Positions 1 through 11,067 of a stretch of DNA of 64,000 nucleotides are shown here, one piece after another. Position 1 is the stretch's first letter. Every line of letters begins with the position of its first letter. The stretch is from Cryptomeria japonica. Lineage: Eukaryota; Streptophyta; Pinopsida; Cupressales; Cupressaceae. Position numbers and translations under genes: made by a program. The notes beneath the pieces were generated by a model. The model had not been told where the DNA came from, searched no databases, and saw only the letters and a program-made list of their open reading frames with translations. The stretch covers positions 609,818,677 to 609,882,676 of the forward strand of contig NC_081405.1 in assembly GCF_030272615.1 (NCBI RefSeq), read 5' to 3'.

Positions 1-1
1 C

Positions 2-742
2 AGTCCAAGAGGGCAACTTGAATCTATGAGGATGAATGAAGGTGAGAAAATAACCCACTACACTACAAGACTAAAGGAGATTGTCAATCAAATCAAAGGA
101 GCAGGTGGAACTATTGAAGAAAAGGATATAACAAGTAAGTTGTTAATAACCCTTCTACCAGCTTATGCAATTCAAGTCTCTGCAATCAATGAATTGAGGT
201 CTATATCCAATATGCTAGTTTCTTTAGATGCTACTATTGGTAAGCTACATGCATTTGAGTTAAGCAATTTTGATAATAGTGGGTCTTCGGTAAATAAAGT
301 GGAATCTGCATTTAGTTCTTTTCATATTGGTGAATCTGATGATTACAATGATAGAATGAGTAAGTACACAAAAGGAGATCACAGTGGAGCAAGTGAAAGA
401 TTTCAAAAAAACATGGAGGAAGTACACAAACTGTATGAGGAAATTAGAAAGAAAGAAGAGTATGAAGCACTATTAGCCAGAAAGTTATTGAGAGGCAAAG
501 GTAAGTATAAAGGAAAAATACCTTTGAAATGTTTCTATTGTGATAAGATATGACATATGGCTTCTAACTATCCTGACAAAGAATCTACTAAAAAGAGAGA
601 TTACCAAGATGATAGATAGAAAGATAATCATTACAGAGGACACCGAGACTTCAGAAGAAGAGATAGAAAGTCATGCCTAATAGCTGATGAGGAAAACAAT
701 GATGATAAATCAGATGAAACTGATACAGAGGAAGTAGTTTAT
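2..742 (+). pseudogene. Copia gag (capsid/nucleocapsid) remnant of H
   Basis: This is the C-terminal part of a copia gag of the UBN2 type. Recognisable stretches are ITHYTTRLKEIVNQIKG and KLLITLLPAYAIQVSAINEL, followed by a lysine-rich segment and a zinc knuckle that starts CFYCDKI. The knuckle is broken by TGA at 551-553, and its last expected Cys reads Tyr (ASNYP). The same frame continues through an acidic linker, interrupted by TAG at 617, into the protease. Gag forms the virus-like particle that packages the element RNA. The window starts inside the domain, so no start codon is visible. Element E has the same Tyr in place of Cys, so that change may predate both copies. Confidence 0.88.
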
Positions 743-1380
743 GTGGCTATCAAAGATGGATCAGATGAAGAAAGGTATGAAGAAAAAGCCCTAATATCTC
801 ACATAAAAACTAATGATTCTTGGATCATAGATAGTGGATGCTCACATCACATGACAGGTGCTAAACACAAGTTTGTTCTGCTAGAAGATTATGATGGAGG
901 ATATGTAAGATTTTGTAATGATGCACCATGTCTGGTAAAAGGTAAAGGATCCATAACACTTCTTGACGATGTAAACTGTAATGATGTTTATTGGGTTGAA
1001 GGTTTGAAATACAATTTGTTGAGTGTAGTATAGCTAAACAACACAGGTTACTGAATAGAATTTCAGAAAGGAATTGTCAAAGTTCATGACAAGCATGGAA
1101 AGTTAGCTGCTACCGGGACACAAACAAAAGGTAACACATTTCACCTTGACTCAACTCGGAATAAGTGTCTATATGAAAAGATAGATGATACTTGGTTATG
1201 GCATAAAAGGTTTTGTCATGTAAATTTTGATAATCTAATCAAAATAAGCAAGAAGCACCGAGTAAGAGGTCTACCCAGTCTTGAAAAACCTGAGAATTGT
1301 ATGTGTTGAGGATGCCAGATGGGTAAGATGACAAGATCAAACTTTACAAGTAAGTCCTACACTTCTAAGGGAATTTTAGA
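743..1380 (+). pseudogene. Copia protease and GAG-pre-integrase region of H
   Basis: The aspartic protease active site is visible as WIIDSGCSHHMTG near 820-858, with the catalytic Asp-Ser-Gly intact. This domain would cleave the Gag-Pol polyprotein. The frame then meets stops at 1031 (TAG), 1052 (TGA) and 1307 (TGA). At 1052 and 1307 the related element E reads CGA, so these are C-to-T changes. The His/Cys zinc-binding start of integrase follows (LWHKRFCHVNFDNL and a CxxC ending in CQMGKMTRS). The region lies directly between gag and the integrase core in the same frame. The protein is inactive as it stands. Confidence 0.86.
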
Positions 1381-2290
1381 TCTTGTGCACACTGATCTTT
1401 GTGGTCCTATGAAAGTTCAAAGTTATTATGGTGATAAATAGTTCATATTATTTGAGGATGATTATTCAAGGATGATATCAGTTATGTTTTTAAAAGAAAA
1501 ATCAGAAGCTTTTCAAATGTTTAAATGGTACAAGGCAAGAGTTGAAAATGAAACAGGAAGACAACTGAAATATCTTAGATCAGACAAAGGAGGAGAGTTC
1601 ACATTTGATGAGTTCAACTTATTCTGCAATGATCATGGTATTAATAGACAAGTCTCTACATCGATAACTCCATAGCAAAATGGAATAGCTAAGAGAAGAA
1701 ACAGATCTATTGTGGACTATGCTAGAACCTTGATGATAGAAAAGAAAGTGCCACAAACATTTTGGAGAGAAGCAATAAGCACAACAGTTTACACCCTGAA
1801 CCGAGTACAATTGAAGAAAGGAACTTTGAAGACACCATATGAAATCTGGTATGACAAGAAACCTAATGTAAGTTATTTCAAAATCTTTGGAAGTAGATGC
1901 TATGTTCACAAAGATGATAGAAATGGAAAGTTTGATCAGAAAAGTGAAGAAGGAACATTTCTTGGTTATTCTTCTAGAAGTAAAGAATTTAAATGTCTAA
2001 TCAAATCATCTAACAAAATAGTAGAAAGTGAAAATGTGATAATTGATGAATTTGCAAAAAGAAATGATGAAGGAAAATCCAAAGAACTAGAAGATTATGA
2101 TGAATTTGTCTATGTTCAACCGACAAGTCTTACCGAGAGAACTGTTGAAGAAAATGAAGAGAATGTCCAGTTATCGAGTGATGAAGAAGATCATATAGAG
2201 CCTACCGAACCTATATTAGCCAAGTATGTCAGAAGACATCATACATCAAGTCAGATTATAGGAGATAAAGATGATCCAAGGATGACAAGG
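1381..2290 (+). pseudogene. Copia integrase core and C-terminal region of H
   Basis: The catalytic core is recognisable from LVHTDLCGPMKVQ (first Asp), then LRSDKGGEFTFDEF (second Asp). The third acidic motif, usually NGxxER, reads NGIAKRRN, so the catalytic Glu is Lys. Stops fall at 1439 (TAG, tyrosine codon in E) and 1673 (TAG, CAG in E). Downstream are the typical FKIFGSRCYVHK and FLGYSSRSKEFK segments and an acidic linker to reverse transcriptase. Integrase would insert the cDNA into the chromosome. The stops and the lost Glu make this copy dead. Confidence 0.87.
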
Positions 2291-3865
2291 AACAAATTGA
2301 GACATAACACATGTCTGATATCTGAATTTGAACTGAGGATAGTGAAAGAGGCATTTAATAGTGAAGATTGGATAAATGCTATAACAAAAGAGATTGATCA
2401 AATCAAGAAGAATGACACATGGACACTGGTCCCAAGACCGAAGGACAAAAATGTAATCGGTACAAAGTGGATTTTAAAAAACAAGCTGAATGAAAAAGGT
2501 GAGGTCATTCGAAATAAAGCAAGACTAGTTTGCAATGGTTATGCCCAAGAAGAAGGAATTGATTATGGTGAGACTTTTGCAGCTGTGGCTATACTTGAAG
2601 GAGTAAGAACATTGTTGGCATATGCTACTTACAAGAATTTCAAGGTATATCAAATGGATGTCAAATTTGCATTTCTGAATGGTATATTAGAAGAAGAAGT
2701 ATTTATTGAACAACCTGAAGGATTTGTTGAAAACAAGAATAAAGATCAGGTATGTAAATTGAACAAAGCTTTATATGGTCTAAAACAAGCACCTAGAGCA
2801 TGGTATGAAAGATTGCACTCTTATTTAATCAAGATTGGTTTTATAAGAACAAGTGAAAACAACAATATGTACATCAAGAATGATGAAAACGGAATACTGA
2901 TCTCAGCCATATTTGTTGATGATATTATCTTTTGTGGAAATGACTCTTTATGCAAGAACTTTGGAAATGAAATGAGCAAAGAATTTGAGATGTCATTAAT
3001 CAGTGCGATAAAGTATTTTATAGGTTTACAAATACTACAAAGGAAAAATGAGATTTTCATTACTCAATCCAAGTACATAAAGGAAATCTTGAAGAAATTT
3101 GGAATGGAGGATTCAAAACTAGTAAGTACTCCTCTGACTACCAACTGCAAATTATCAAAGAATGATGAATCTGCATCTGTTGATGAGACACTTTACCGAT
3201 CCATGATTGGAAAGCTACAATATGTTGTTCACAGCAGGCCAGATATAGCACATGCAATAGGTATAGTTGCAAGATTCTCTGCAGATCCTAAGGAAACACA
3301 CATGACAACAATCAAGAGAATTTTTAGATACCTGAAAGGCACTGAGGATTATGGCTTAGTATATCAGAAAGGAAATGATTTTGATTTAAAAGTTTATACT
3401 GATGCTGATTCGGCAGGCAACATTGATGATAGAAAAAACACAAGAGGGGGAGCTTTCTTTTTAGGAGAAAGACTAGTGAATTGGCTTAGCAAGAGACAAG
3501 GATGTGTTTCACAGTCAATAGCAAAAGCTGAATAGATTGCCACAGCATTGAATTGTACCAACATAGCATGGAGCAAACAGCTGTTTGAAGGTATAAATGA
3601 GAAAGTTACCGAGCCAGTAACTATATTTTGTGACAATACTAGTGCCATTAACATTTCAAAGAATCATGTTATGCACTCTAAGACTAAGCACATCGCTATC
3701 AAATATCATTATCTTAGAGAAGAAGCTCAAGAGAAGAAAGTGGTGTTGGAGTATGTTGGCACAAAGGAGCAAATAGCATATATCTTCACCAAGCCATTGC
3801 CAAGGGATACTTTTGAGTATCTCAAAAGTAAGTTAGGGGTCCTACCCCTATCTTCTACTCACTAA
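2291..3865 (+). pseudogene. Copia reverse transcriptase - RNase H of H
   Basis: A long open stretch carries the copia RT landmarks in order: [47 protein letters not shown], and the catalytic box FVDDIIFCG near 2910-2940 (the usual YVDD reads FVDD). RNase H follows with YTDADSAGNIDD, an expected ETEAEY region that reads AKAE then TAG at 3533, and [12 protein letters not shown]. The frame ends at 3865 with [10 protein letters not shown], the same ending as element E. These enzymes copy element RNA into DNA and remove the RNA strand. The single stop at 3533 removes the RNase H C-terminus. Confidence 0.9.
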
Positions 3866-4248
3866 CCAAGTTCAGTGAAAGCATCAATTCAATGAATCTA
3901 CAAAATATCTTTTAGGAGTTGATGCTGATTTACACACTTTAGGAGGTTATCTAAAGGTGTGCAGGAAACAATAGAGGGAATAGGAATTGAAGATAAAATG
4001 CTTTGACCGAGACTAATTTGACACATAATAGCAGGAAATCACTTCATACAAGAAGAAATTATGTTTTAGTTCTTTACTTTTTGGCATTGTTGTCAAAAGA
4101 GGAGAAGACTGAAGAAAAGAGGAGAAGACTAATGTATGGAGGAGATGACTGATAACAGGGGGAGAGCATTTTAGCATTTCAGCATTACAACAATCTGAAT
4201 CAATTAGATCAAATCAATTGGTTTTGCCATCAATGCCAAAGGGGGAGA
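3866..4248 (+). promoter_or_regulatory. 3' untranslated region and polypurine tract of H
   Basis: This non-coding stretch lies between the pol stop and the 3' LTR. It ends in the polypurine tract AAAGGGGGAGA at 4238-4248, the usual primer for plus-strand DNA synthesis, placed one base before the TGTTGGCATT start of the LTR. The same tract occurs in elements E (47411-47421) and G (58066-58076, reversed). No other signal is evident. Confidence 0.82.
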
Positions 4249-4249
4249 T

Positions 4250-5754
4250 TGTTGGCATTATAATAGACAAGGAGAGATTGTTGTCATTTCAATTAGGATA
4301 TTGAGAAGGTTGTTGATGATTATGGATATAACTGATTAAGGATGTTTACTGTCTTAATATTATTATTTTGTCATTGATGTCAAGAAATTGATTTTCTAAT
4401 TCAGTATGATGTTGCCATATCTTAAGAAGTATGATTTGATGAGTATAAAGATGTCGGTAAAAGACACAGAAAGAATATGATGAATAACGTGAGAAATAAG
4501 TTATTCAATGGGCAACTATTACCGAGTTAGACAATGATGAGATCATGATGTTTAGATTGTTTTGATATCCTACATATGTTGTTGATTTTAAGGTTAATAC
4601 TATACTATGTTATCGAGCAAAGAACCTAGCCAGTAAACCCTAAGGAACCTAGTCTGTAAACCCTAAGGTTATTGCTATCGTTTAATGAAGGTGAAATGTC
4701 TACCGAGTGAAGCTTAGTGTCTACCGAGTTGCAACCGAGTAGTAAAAGAATGCATTAAATGAATAAAAGCATTATTTAATGAAGGAAGCTGATGAGTTGG
4801 CTATGATTAAATGATTGGTATGCCATGCATGAAGTTTGTTAAAGAATCTATGGTAAAGGAAAATCGGCAGGAAGATCTAAAGCTCAGATTGAACCGTAAT
4901 ACCCTAGACAAGTTCGAAGAAATGTATGCAAGTTCCAAGGCAGGGTAAAATGTTTTCAGATCAAAGGATACATTGAACCTAGTCAAGTGTGAAGATTTGA
5001 TGGCCATGATTGATCATGGGATATGTGATCAAGGAGATTAAGTGGTTGGCAAATTGTTTATAAATAAGGCATACGGGCAAGTGTATGCACAGGGATGCTA
5101 TATAGTGATTACTGAGCAATGAAGCTTGAAGACCTGTTTGAATAACAGAGTATAGAGCCTAGGAGATGGACAAGATAAAGTTCTATGTCTATATTGTACT
5201 GAGCAAATAAGAATCTGCTTTAGCATTTTAGATGTGAAGTTAAAGATAGATTTTTATTACTATTATTTTGTGAAGTAATAGAAAATCTCTTAACCGAGTG
5301 GACTTAACAGTCTTATTTGTAAAACCCTCTAGCAAGGTGACATTCTGATTGAGTGTTTAAAATCCTTTAACAAGGTCACCTCTAACAAGGTGAAGATCCT
5401 AATAGATCTGAGGGAAATCCCTTAACCGGGTCACATCTAGCAATGTGTTTGTAATCTTTAACGGGATTTACTTTTAACCGAGCATACTCTAGAAGAGTAT
5501 ATTTCTTAGTGGGTCCAAAATCCCACAGTGGTTTTTCCCTATTTGGGTTTCCACATTAAATGTGTTGTTATGAGTTTTATGATGTTTATATGCTTTTGAG
5601 TTTGCATGTTTAGCAGTTTTGGTTATATTACTAAAGTATATGTTACCGAGGTTGAATCTATTGTTTTTATGGAAGATTAAGGTTGTATGATTCACCCCCC
5701 CTCTCATCTTATTAGCTTGGCATCTGTACTTAACATTAAGTATCAGAACTATCA
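4250..5754 (+). repeat. 3' LTR of copia H
   Basis: The LTR starts TGTTGGCATT right after the polypurine tract and ends AACTATCA. It matches both LTRs of element E along its length, including the C-rich run followed by CTCATCTT near 5694 and the final GTATCAGAACTATCA. In E the same end is followed directly by a primer-binding site, which fixes the boundary at 5754. Length is about 1.5 kb. It contains no credible gene. Confidence 0.88.
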
Positions 5755-7995
5755 ACCATTTGGTCTTATGTGGTCCTAATAGGCCCTAAGGGGTGCACAT
5801 GTGTCGCAAGGGGCTGTAAGTGGTCCTAAGGGGTCATTCATGTGTTAGAACACATGTGTGACCTCTTACGATCATATATGACCCCCTGCGACACCATTTG
5901 GTCTTATGTGGTCCTAATAGGTCCTAATGGGTGCAAATGTGTTGCAAGGGGCCTCAACTAGTCCTAATAGGTTACGCATGTGTTCTAACACATGTGTGAC
6001 CCCTTAGGACCACATAAGACACCTTGTGACATCATTTGGTCTTATGTTGTCCTAATAGGTCCTAAGGGGTACGCACGTATTGCAAGGGGCCTTAAGTGGT
6101 CCTAAGGGGTCATGCATGTGTTAGAATAAATTAGTGACCCCTTAGGACCACATATGACCCCTTGCGACAACATATGGTCTTTTGTGGTCCTAATAGGTCC
6201 CAAGGGGTGCACGTGTCACAAGGAGCCTTAAGTGGTCCTAAGGGGTCACACATGTGTTAGAACACATATGTTACCCCTTAGGACCACATATGACCCCTTG
6301 CGACATGACCATTTGGTCTTATGTGGTCCTAATAGGTCCTAAGGGGTGCACATGTGTCGCAAGGGACCTTAAGTGGTCCTAAGGGATCACACATGTGTTC
6401 TATTACATGTGTGACCCCTTAGGAGCACATAGGACCCCTTGCAACACAATTTGGTCCTGTGTGGTCCTAATAGGTTCTAAGGGGTGAAAATGTGTTGCAA
6501 GGGGCCTTAAATGGTCCTAAGGGATCATGCATGTGGTAGAACACATGCATGACCCCTTAGGACCACATATGACCCCTTGTGACACCATTTGGTCTTATGT
6601 GGTTTTAATAGGTCATAAGGGTAGCACATGTGTCACAAGGGGGAGTAAGTGGTCCTAAGGGGTCACACATGTGTTCTAACATATGCCTGACTCCTTAGGA
6701 CCACATAAGACACCTTGCAACACTATTTTCTCTTATGTGGTCCTAATAGGTCCTAAGGGGTGCACATGTGTCTCAAGGGGCCTTAAGTGGTCCTAAGGGG
6801 TCACACGTGTTAGAATAGATGTATGACCCCTTAGTACCACATATGACCCCTTGCGATAATGTTTGGTCTTTTATCATCCTAATAGGTCCTAAGGGGTGCA
6901 CATGTGTCAGAAGGTGCCTTAAGTGGTCCTAAGGGGTCACACTTGTGTTAGAATGCATGCATGACCCCTTATGACCACACATGACCCCTTGCGACACCAT
7001 TTGGTCCTATGTGGTCCTAATAGGTCCTAAGCAACACACATGTGTCACAAGGGGCCTTAAGTGGTCCTAAGGGGTCACAAATGTGTTCTAACACATGCGT
7101 GACCCCTTTCAACACCATTTGGTCTTATGTTGTCCTAATAGGTCCTAAGGGGTGCACATGTGTCACAAGGGGCCTTAAGCGGTGCGAAGTGGTCACACAT
7201 GTGTGATCCCTTAGGACCACATAAGACACCTTGCAACACCATTTTGTCTTATGTGGTCCTAATAGGTCATAAGGGGTGCACATTTGTTGTAAGGGGCCTT
7301 AAGTGGTCCTAAGGGGTCACACATGTGTTAGAACACATGCGTGACCCCTTAGGACCACATATGACCCCTTGTGAGAACATTTGGTCTTTTCTGGTCCTAA
7401 TAGGTCCTAAGGGGTGCACATGTGTTGCAAGGGGCCTTAAGTGGTTCTAAGTGGTCACACATGTGTTTGAACACATGCACGTGACCCCTTAGGATGACAT
7501 ATGATCCCTTGCAACACCATTTGGTCTTATGTGGTCCTAATAGGTCCTAAAGGGTGCACATGTGTTGCAAGTGGCCTTAAGTGGTCCTAAGTAGTCACGC
7601 ATGTGTTAGAACACATGGATGACCCCTTAGGACCACATATGACCCGTTGTGACACCATTTGGTCTTATGTGGTTGTAATAGGTCCTAAGGGGTGTACGTG
7701 TGTCACAAGGGGCCTTAAGTGGTCCTAAGGGGTCATGCGTGTGTTCTAACACATGCATGACCCCTTAGAACCACATATGACCTGTTGTGACACCATTTGG
7801 TCTTTTGTGGACCTAATAGGTCCCAAGGGGTTCACATGTGTTGCAATGGGCCTTAAGTGGTCCTAAGGGGTCACGCATGTGTTCTAACACATGCATGACC
7901 CCTTAGGACCAAATGTGACCCCTTGTGACACCATTTGGTGTATGTGGTCATTATAGGTCCTAAGGGGTGCACATGTGTAACAAGGGGCCTTTAGT
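5755..7995. repeat. Tandem satellite, about 16 units of roughly 138 bp, each with a long palindrome
   Basis: The unit begins near CACCATTTGGTCTTATGTGG and recurs about every 135-140 bases (5757, 5893, 6032, 6170, 6308 and so on to about 7926). Within each unit the segment running from GTGGTCCTAAGGGGTCAC to its reverse complement GTGACCCCTTAGGACCAC forms an inverted repeat. The best copies have arms of about 27 bases around a two-base AG or CT centre. A second motif, AATAGGTCCTAAGGGGTGCA, recurs once per unit. There is no coding potential. The left edge is the LTR end of H. The right edge dissolves into a degenerate unit, then a large hairpin and TATG microsatellite. I do not recognise a named satellite family. 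Confidence 0.93.
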
Positions 7996-8060
7996 TGTCC
8001 TAAGGGGTCATATAGAATAATTATATATTCCTTTGGATGTATACATACACATACATACAT

Positions 8061-8165
8061 ACATACACCTCAGGACATGCTATGAGGGGTCGTGTGTGGT
8101 CCTGAGGGGTCACAACCCCTCAGGGACCACACACGACCCCTCATAGCATGTCTTGAGGTGTATGT
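8061..8165. repeat. Long near-perfect hairpin (about 50-bp arms)
   Basis: The left arm (8061-8110) and right arm (8115-8165) are reverse complements apart from one mismatch and one single-base indel, around a four-base CACA loop. The arms contain satellite-like words (GAGGGGTC, TGTGGTCC) and run outward into ACAT/TATG microsatellite DNA. The inverted repeat therefore looks like a derivative of the adjacent array. It could extrude as a cruciform or fold as RNA, but nothing shows a function. Confidence 0.9.
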
Positions 8166-8450
8166 ATGTCCTAAGGCGTATATAATTATTTTGTGTGTAT
8201 GTATGCATGTTTTTATTTATGTATGTGTATGTCTTAAGGTTTACATATAATTATTTTATATGTATGTCCTAAGGTTTACATATAATTATTTTATATCTAT
8301 GTATGTATGTATGTAGGTAGGTATGTATGTTTGTGTATGTTTGTATGTAGGTTTGTATACATCTGTATGTAGGTGTATGCATGTATGTGTACCTATGCAT
8401 GTATGTGTATGTTTGTATATGTATTTACATATGTATGTGTGTATTTATTT
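8166..8450. repeat. TATG/TGTA microsatellite tract
   Basis: This is a degenerate simple repeat of TATG, TGTG and TAGG words. It includes two close copies of a segment reading CCTAAGGTTTACATATAATT (near 8234 and 8269). The mirror-image ACAT tract at about 8040-8062 lies on the other side of the hairpin. There is no gene and no regulatory element I can name. Confidence 0.85.
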
Positions 8451-8844
8451 TCTGATATTCTAAACTAATATGATAGAATATATACAAAAAAGAAATATAT
8501 CTTTTTTTAAAATTTTAAAAAACTAATTTTCTATTAAAAACTATTTAAAAATAAAATAATATAAATTAATATGTTCAAATAAATACATTAAAAAAAAGAG
8601 GTCTTTACCACCAAAACCATTCTGGCCAGATCTCTGAGATGTTTTGTGCCCTCCTGCTTAACTCCAAGCCACTCAATGCAAAATGAGTGGCTTGGGCGGA
8701 TTTGGCACTTATATAGGGCAAGGACTTTCCAGCCAGAATGATTCTAGCTAGAAAGCCCTTGCCATGAGATCGCAACATGGCTGCCGAATGGGGCCAAATC
8801 AGTCTAGCCGAAACGCTTCTGGCCAGAATAGGCATTGTTAGCCT
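8451..8844. other. AT-rich spacer and short TCTGGCCAGA-bounded segment
   Basis: 8451-8600 is very AT-rich. 8612-8835 is a more GC-rich segment bounded by the palindromic word TCTGGCCAGA on both sides (about 8622 and 8819). It contains an internal inverted repeat, AGCCACTC with GAGTGGCT, near 8665-8695. It might be a small non-autonomous DNA element, but I see no clear terminal repeats or target duplication. The open frame on the minus strand here shows no recognisable domain. Confidence 0.35.
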
Positions 8845-9607
8845 AAAGTGTGACATAGATCCATATGATCACCCATGTATTTAGTATGGGATATGAACAT
8901 TCTAAATTATATCAATGTGTTTATTATAAAGATGATGGTGACCATTTCCTATCCATTGCAATTATTGTTGATGATATGTTATTCCTTGGTAAAGGGAAAG
9001 GTATGATTTTAGAACTAGAGTCCCAACTTGCTGCTAAATTTTAAAAGAAAGATCTTGGTGTAGTAAAACACATTGTTAGGATGGAAATTATAAGAGATAG
9101 AGTAAATAGAAAGTTATGGCTAGGCCAAAGTAAGTATGTGAATTTAGTTTTATGAAGGGTCAATATTCAGGATTGTAGACCATTGTGTGATCCCTTTATA
9201 GTTGGAATGAAATTATCTATTTCACATTGTTCTACATCTCCATCAGAGATAGAAAAAATGAGAAAAGTGCCTTACTAGAGGGCAATCAAAATTTTGATGA
9301 ATGTCATGGTATTTACTAGACCACACATTGCCCAAGCAGTGAGAGTTCTTTATAGATTAATGTCTAATCTTGGTAGAGTTCATTGGGATGCAATAAAAAG
9401 ACTCCTTATATATTTCAAGGGTACCTCAGAGTATTATTTGTGTTATCATGATAATTTGGTTGGAGACATGATTTCCCTTTATATTCATGGTTATGTAGAT
9501 TTAGAGTGGGTAAGTGATATTGATAGTCGAAGATCCATCACTGCTTATGTGTTTACTTTATTTGGTGGTGCAATTAGTTGGATGAGTAAGTGATAGGTTG
9601 TGGTTGC
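8845..9607 (+). pseudogene. Copia A: reverse transcriptase C-terminal half and start of RNase H
   Basis: This is the oldest layer of the left nest. The frame shows SMGYEHSKLYQCVYYKDD, the catalytic-box relative IIVDDMLFLG, LGQSKYVN, FTRPHIAQAVRVLYRLMS, HWDAIKRLLIYFKGTSEYYL, then RNase H with DSRRSITAYVFTLFGGAISW. Stops occur within it (near 9040, 9153, 9277 and 9591). The upstream half of pol is missing. RNase H is cut at VVVA by solo LTR S and resumes at 10815 with LSTTNVDYMGAT, so the two pieces were contiguous before S inserted. The left limit is set by eye from where copia similarity fades. Confidence 0.85.
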
Positions 9608-10809
9608 TGTTAGGATAACCAGTGAACAACTGAGGGGGGGTGAATCATTTGTTAACAGATTATGAAACTTTAAGCACACAAAACCTTATATTGGAATGCA
9701 TAAACCAAATACCAGAATATCAAATATATCAATTAAGCACATAAATAAACCATAAACCAGATACCATGCATCCACAAAATATAACACCAAGATTTATACA
9801 TGGAAAACATGGTAAAGGGAAAAACCACGCTGGGAAGCCTACCCATAGTTAGATAATACTTCTTTAGTAAGTATGTGATTACAATAAGGGGCCTGCACAT
9901 GCAGGAAGGCCAATAGCCTAGAGCACACTACTCATCACAAAGGAGCCTCACTGAATACAAAATAAATCTAGACTACAATCCAAAAATAAGAATGAATTGC
10001 AAGAATAACATCTCCTATGCTTGAGTATAGTTTTGGTTAAGCTCAATACCAAAGGTATAAAACCTCTTACATAAACCTAATTCGATCACCTATGATCAAC
10101 TGAAACCTTTGCATATGATTACAACTTTATTCATACAGAGATAATTCCATAACGTTTTCCCATATGCCACAATCTACAAAGAGATCTTACATCATATATA
10201 TACCGACCCGAGACCTAATAAATTAGGTTAGCCACTTAAAAGATGATGCAATTAATCCATTACATAAACCCACAAACCAATGATAATCCAAGTTGGCCTA
10301 AGACCAAAACAAAATTAACCAAACAATAAATCCAAGCGGTAACATGTTACATAAATTGGTCCATAACCTAGCAAAATAAGGTCAAACCCAAAATAGGTCA
10401 CCATAAGCCAAATGAAATACCACTGATCAACTAGAACATGGACATGATAATCATCAGCATCTTGAAAACCTTCTAGAAGTCGCACCAACACCACTTATCA
10501 GATTCATCGAAATATCTTCAATAAAGATCTATCGGTAAAACCCTTACCAGTAACCAAAAGGATAACTAGAACATATGATAGCGTTTGGATCACCATATCC
10601 TGAACCAATAGAGTGTGTTACGTATTAGGAACACATGAATACACAAACCAAAACAATTCCATAAATCTAAGCATACTGGAGATGATCTCTAGATCAATAT
10701 CATAATCCATCCACTCTTCTGGAACCCGGTAGATAACCAAAACAGCTAGTGTTGACATCATTAACAAACATGAATGCATCACATTATCAATTCCTCCAAA
10801 TTGCCAATA
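9608..10809 (-). repeat. Solo LTR S of a copia element, same family as F
   Basis: Read on the minus strand, this 1.2-kb block begins TATTGGCAATTTGG and ends GGTTATCCTAACA. It matches the 5' LTR of element F (51390-52611), sharing GATGTCAACACTAG and the C-rich run near the 3' end. No primer-binding site, polypurine tract or coding sequence adjoins it, so it is a solo LTR, normally left by recombination between two LTRs. The flanks GTTGC (9603-9607) and GTTTA (10810-10814) would be a decayed 5-bp target duplication. Removing the block rejoins RNase H of element A in frame. Confidence 0.82.
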
Positions 10810-10814
10810 GTTTA

Positions 10815-11067
10815 TTTGTCCACTACAAATGTAGATTATATGGGAGCTACTCATTCTTGTAAAGAATCCATTTGGCTTAAGAGACTATGCTCAGATATCA
10901 GGATAGGACAAGGTGTAGTGATAATTTATTGTGTCAGTGAAAGTGTGATCTACCTAGCTAAGAAACCAACATTTCATGCTTGAACCCAAAAAATTGATGT
11001 TCAATATGATTTTTCCAGAGAGATGGTTAGAGATGGTAGGGTGAAGTTGGTTAAGGTGGAGACTTTG
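10815..11067 (+). pseudogene. Copia A: RNase H continued
   Basis: This continues element A after S. It reads LSTTNVDYMGATHSCKE, then KRLCSDIRIGQG, ESVIYLAKKPTFHA, a TGA at 10981 where the family normally has Arg (CGA to TGA), then DVQYDFSREMVRDG and KLVKVETL. It stops at 11067, where gypsy B inserted within CTTTG. The frame picks up at 50019 on the other side of B with codons for LNVTDY. RNase H degrades the RNA strand during reverse transcription; this copy is inactive. Confidence 0.85.

Larger units (their letters stand above)
1..5754 (+). mobile_element. Copia element H, 3' part (gag-pol remnant plus 3' LTR)
   Basis: This is a Ty1/copia retrotransposon cut off by the left window edge, so its 5' LTR and gag start are not visible. 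The domain order is copia-type: gag, protease, integrase, reverse transcriptase, RNase H, then a polypurine tract and a 3' LTR ending in CA at 5754. The whole gag-pol (2-3865) stays in one reading frame with no frameshift. It is broken only by stops at 551, 617, 1031, 1052, 1307, 1439, 1673 and 3533. It is the same family as element E (41459-48947): coding and LTR sequences match closely by eye. The right flank is the palindromic satellite, so H probably inserted into or beside that array. The target duplication cannot be tested because the left flank is outside the window. Confidence 0.93.

Noticed and set aside
8605-8856. 83-codon minus-strand frame
   Set aside because: No domain, lies in a palindrome-bounded segment, and has no neighbouring signals.
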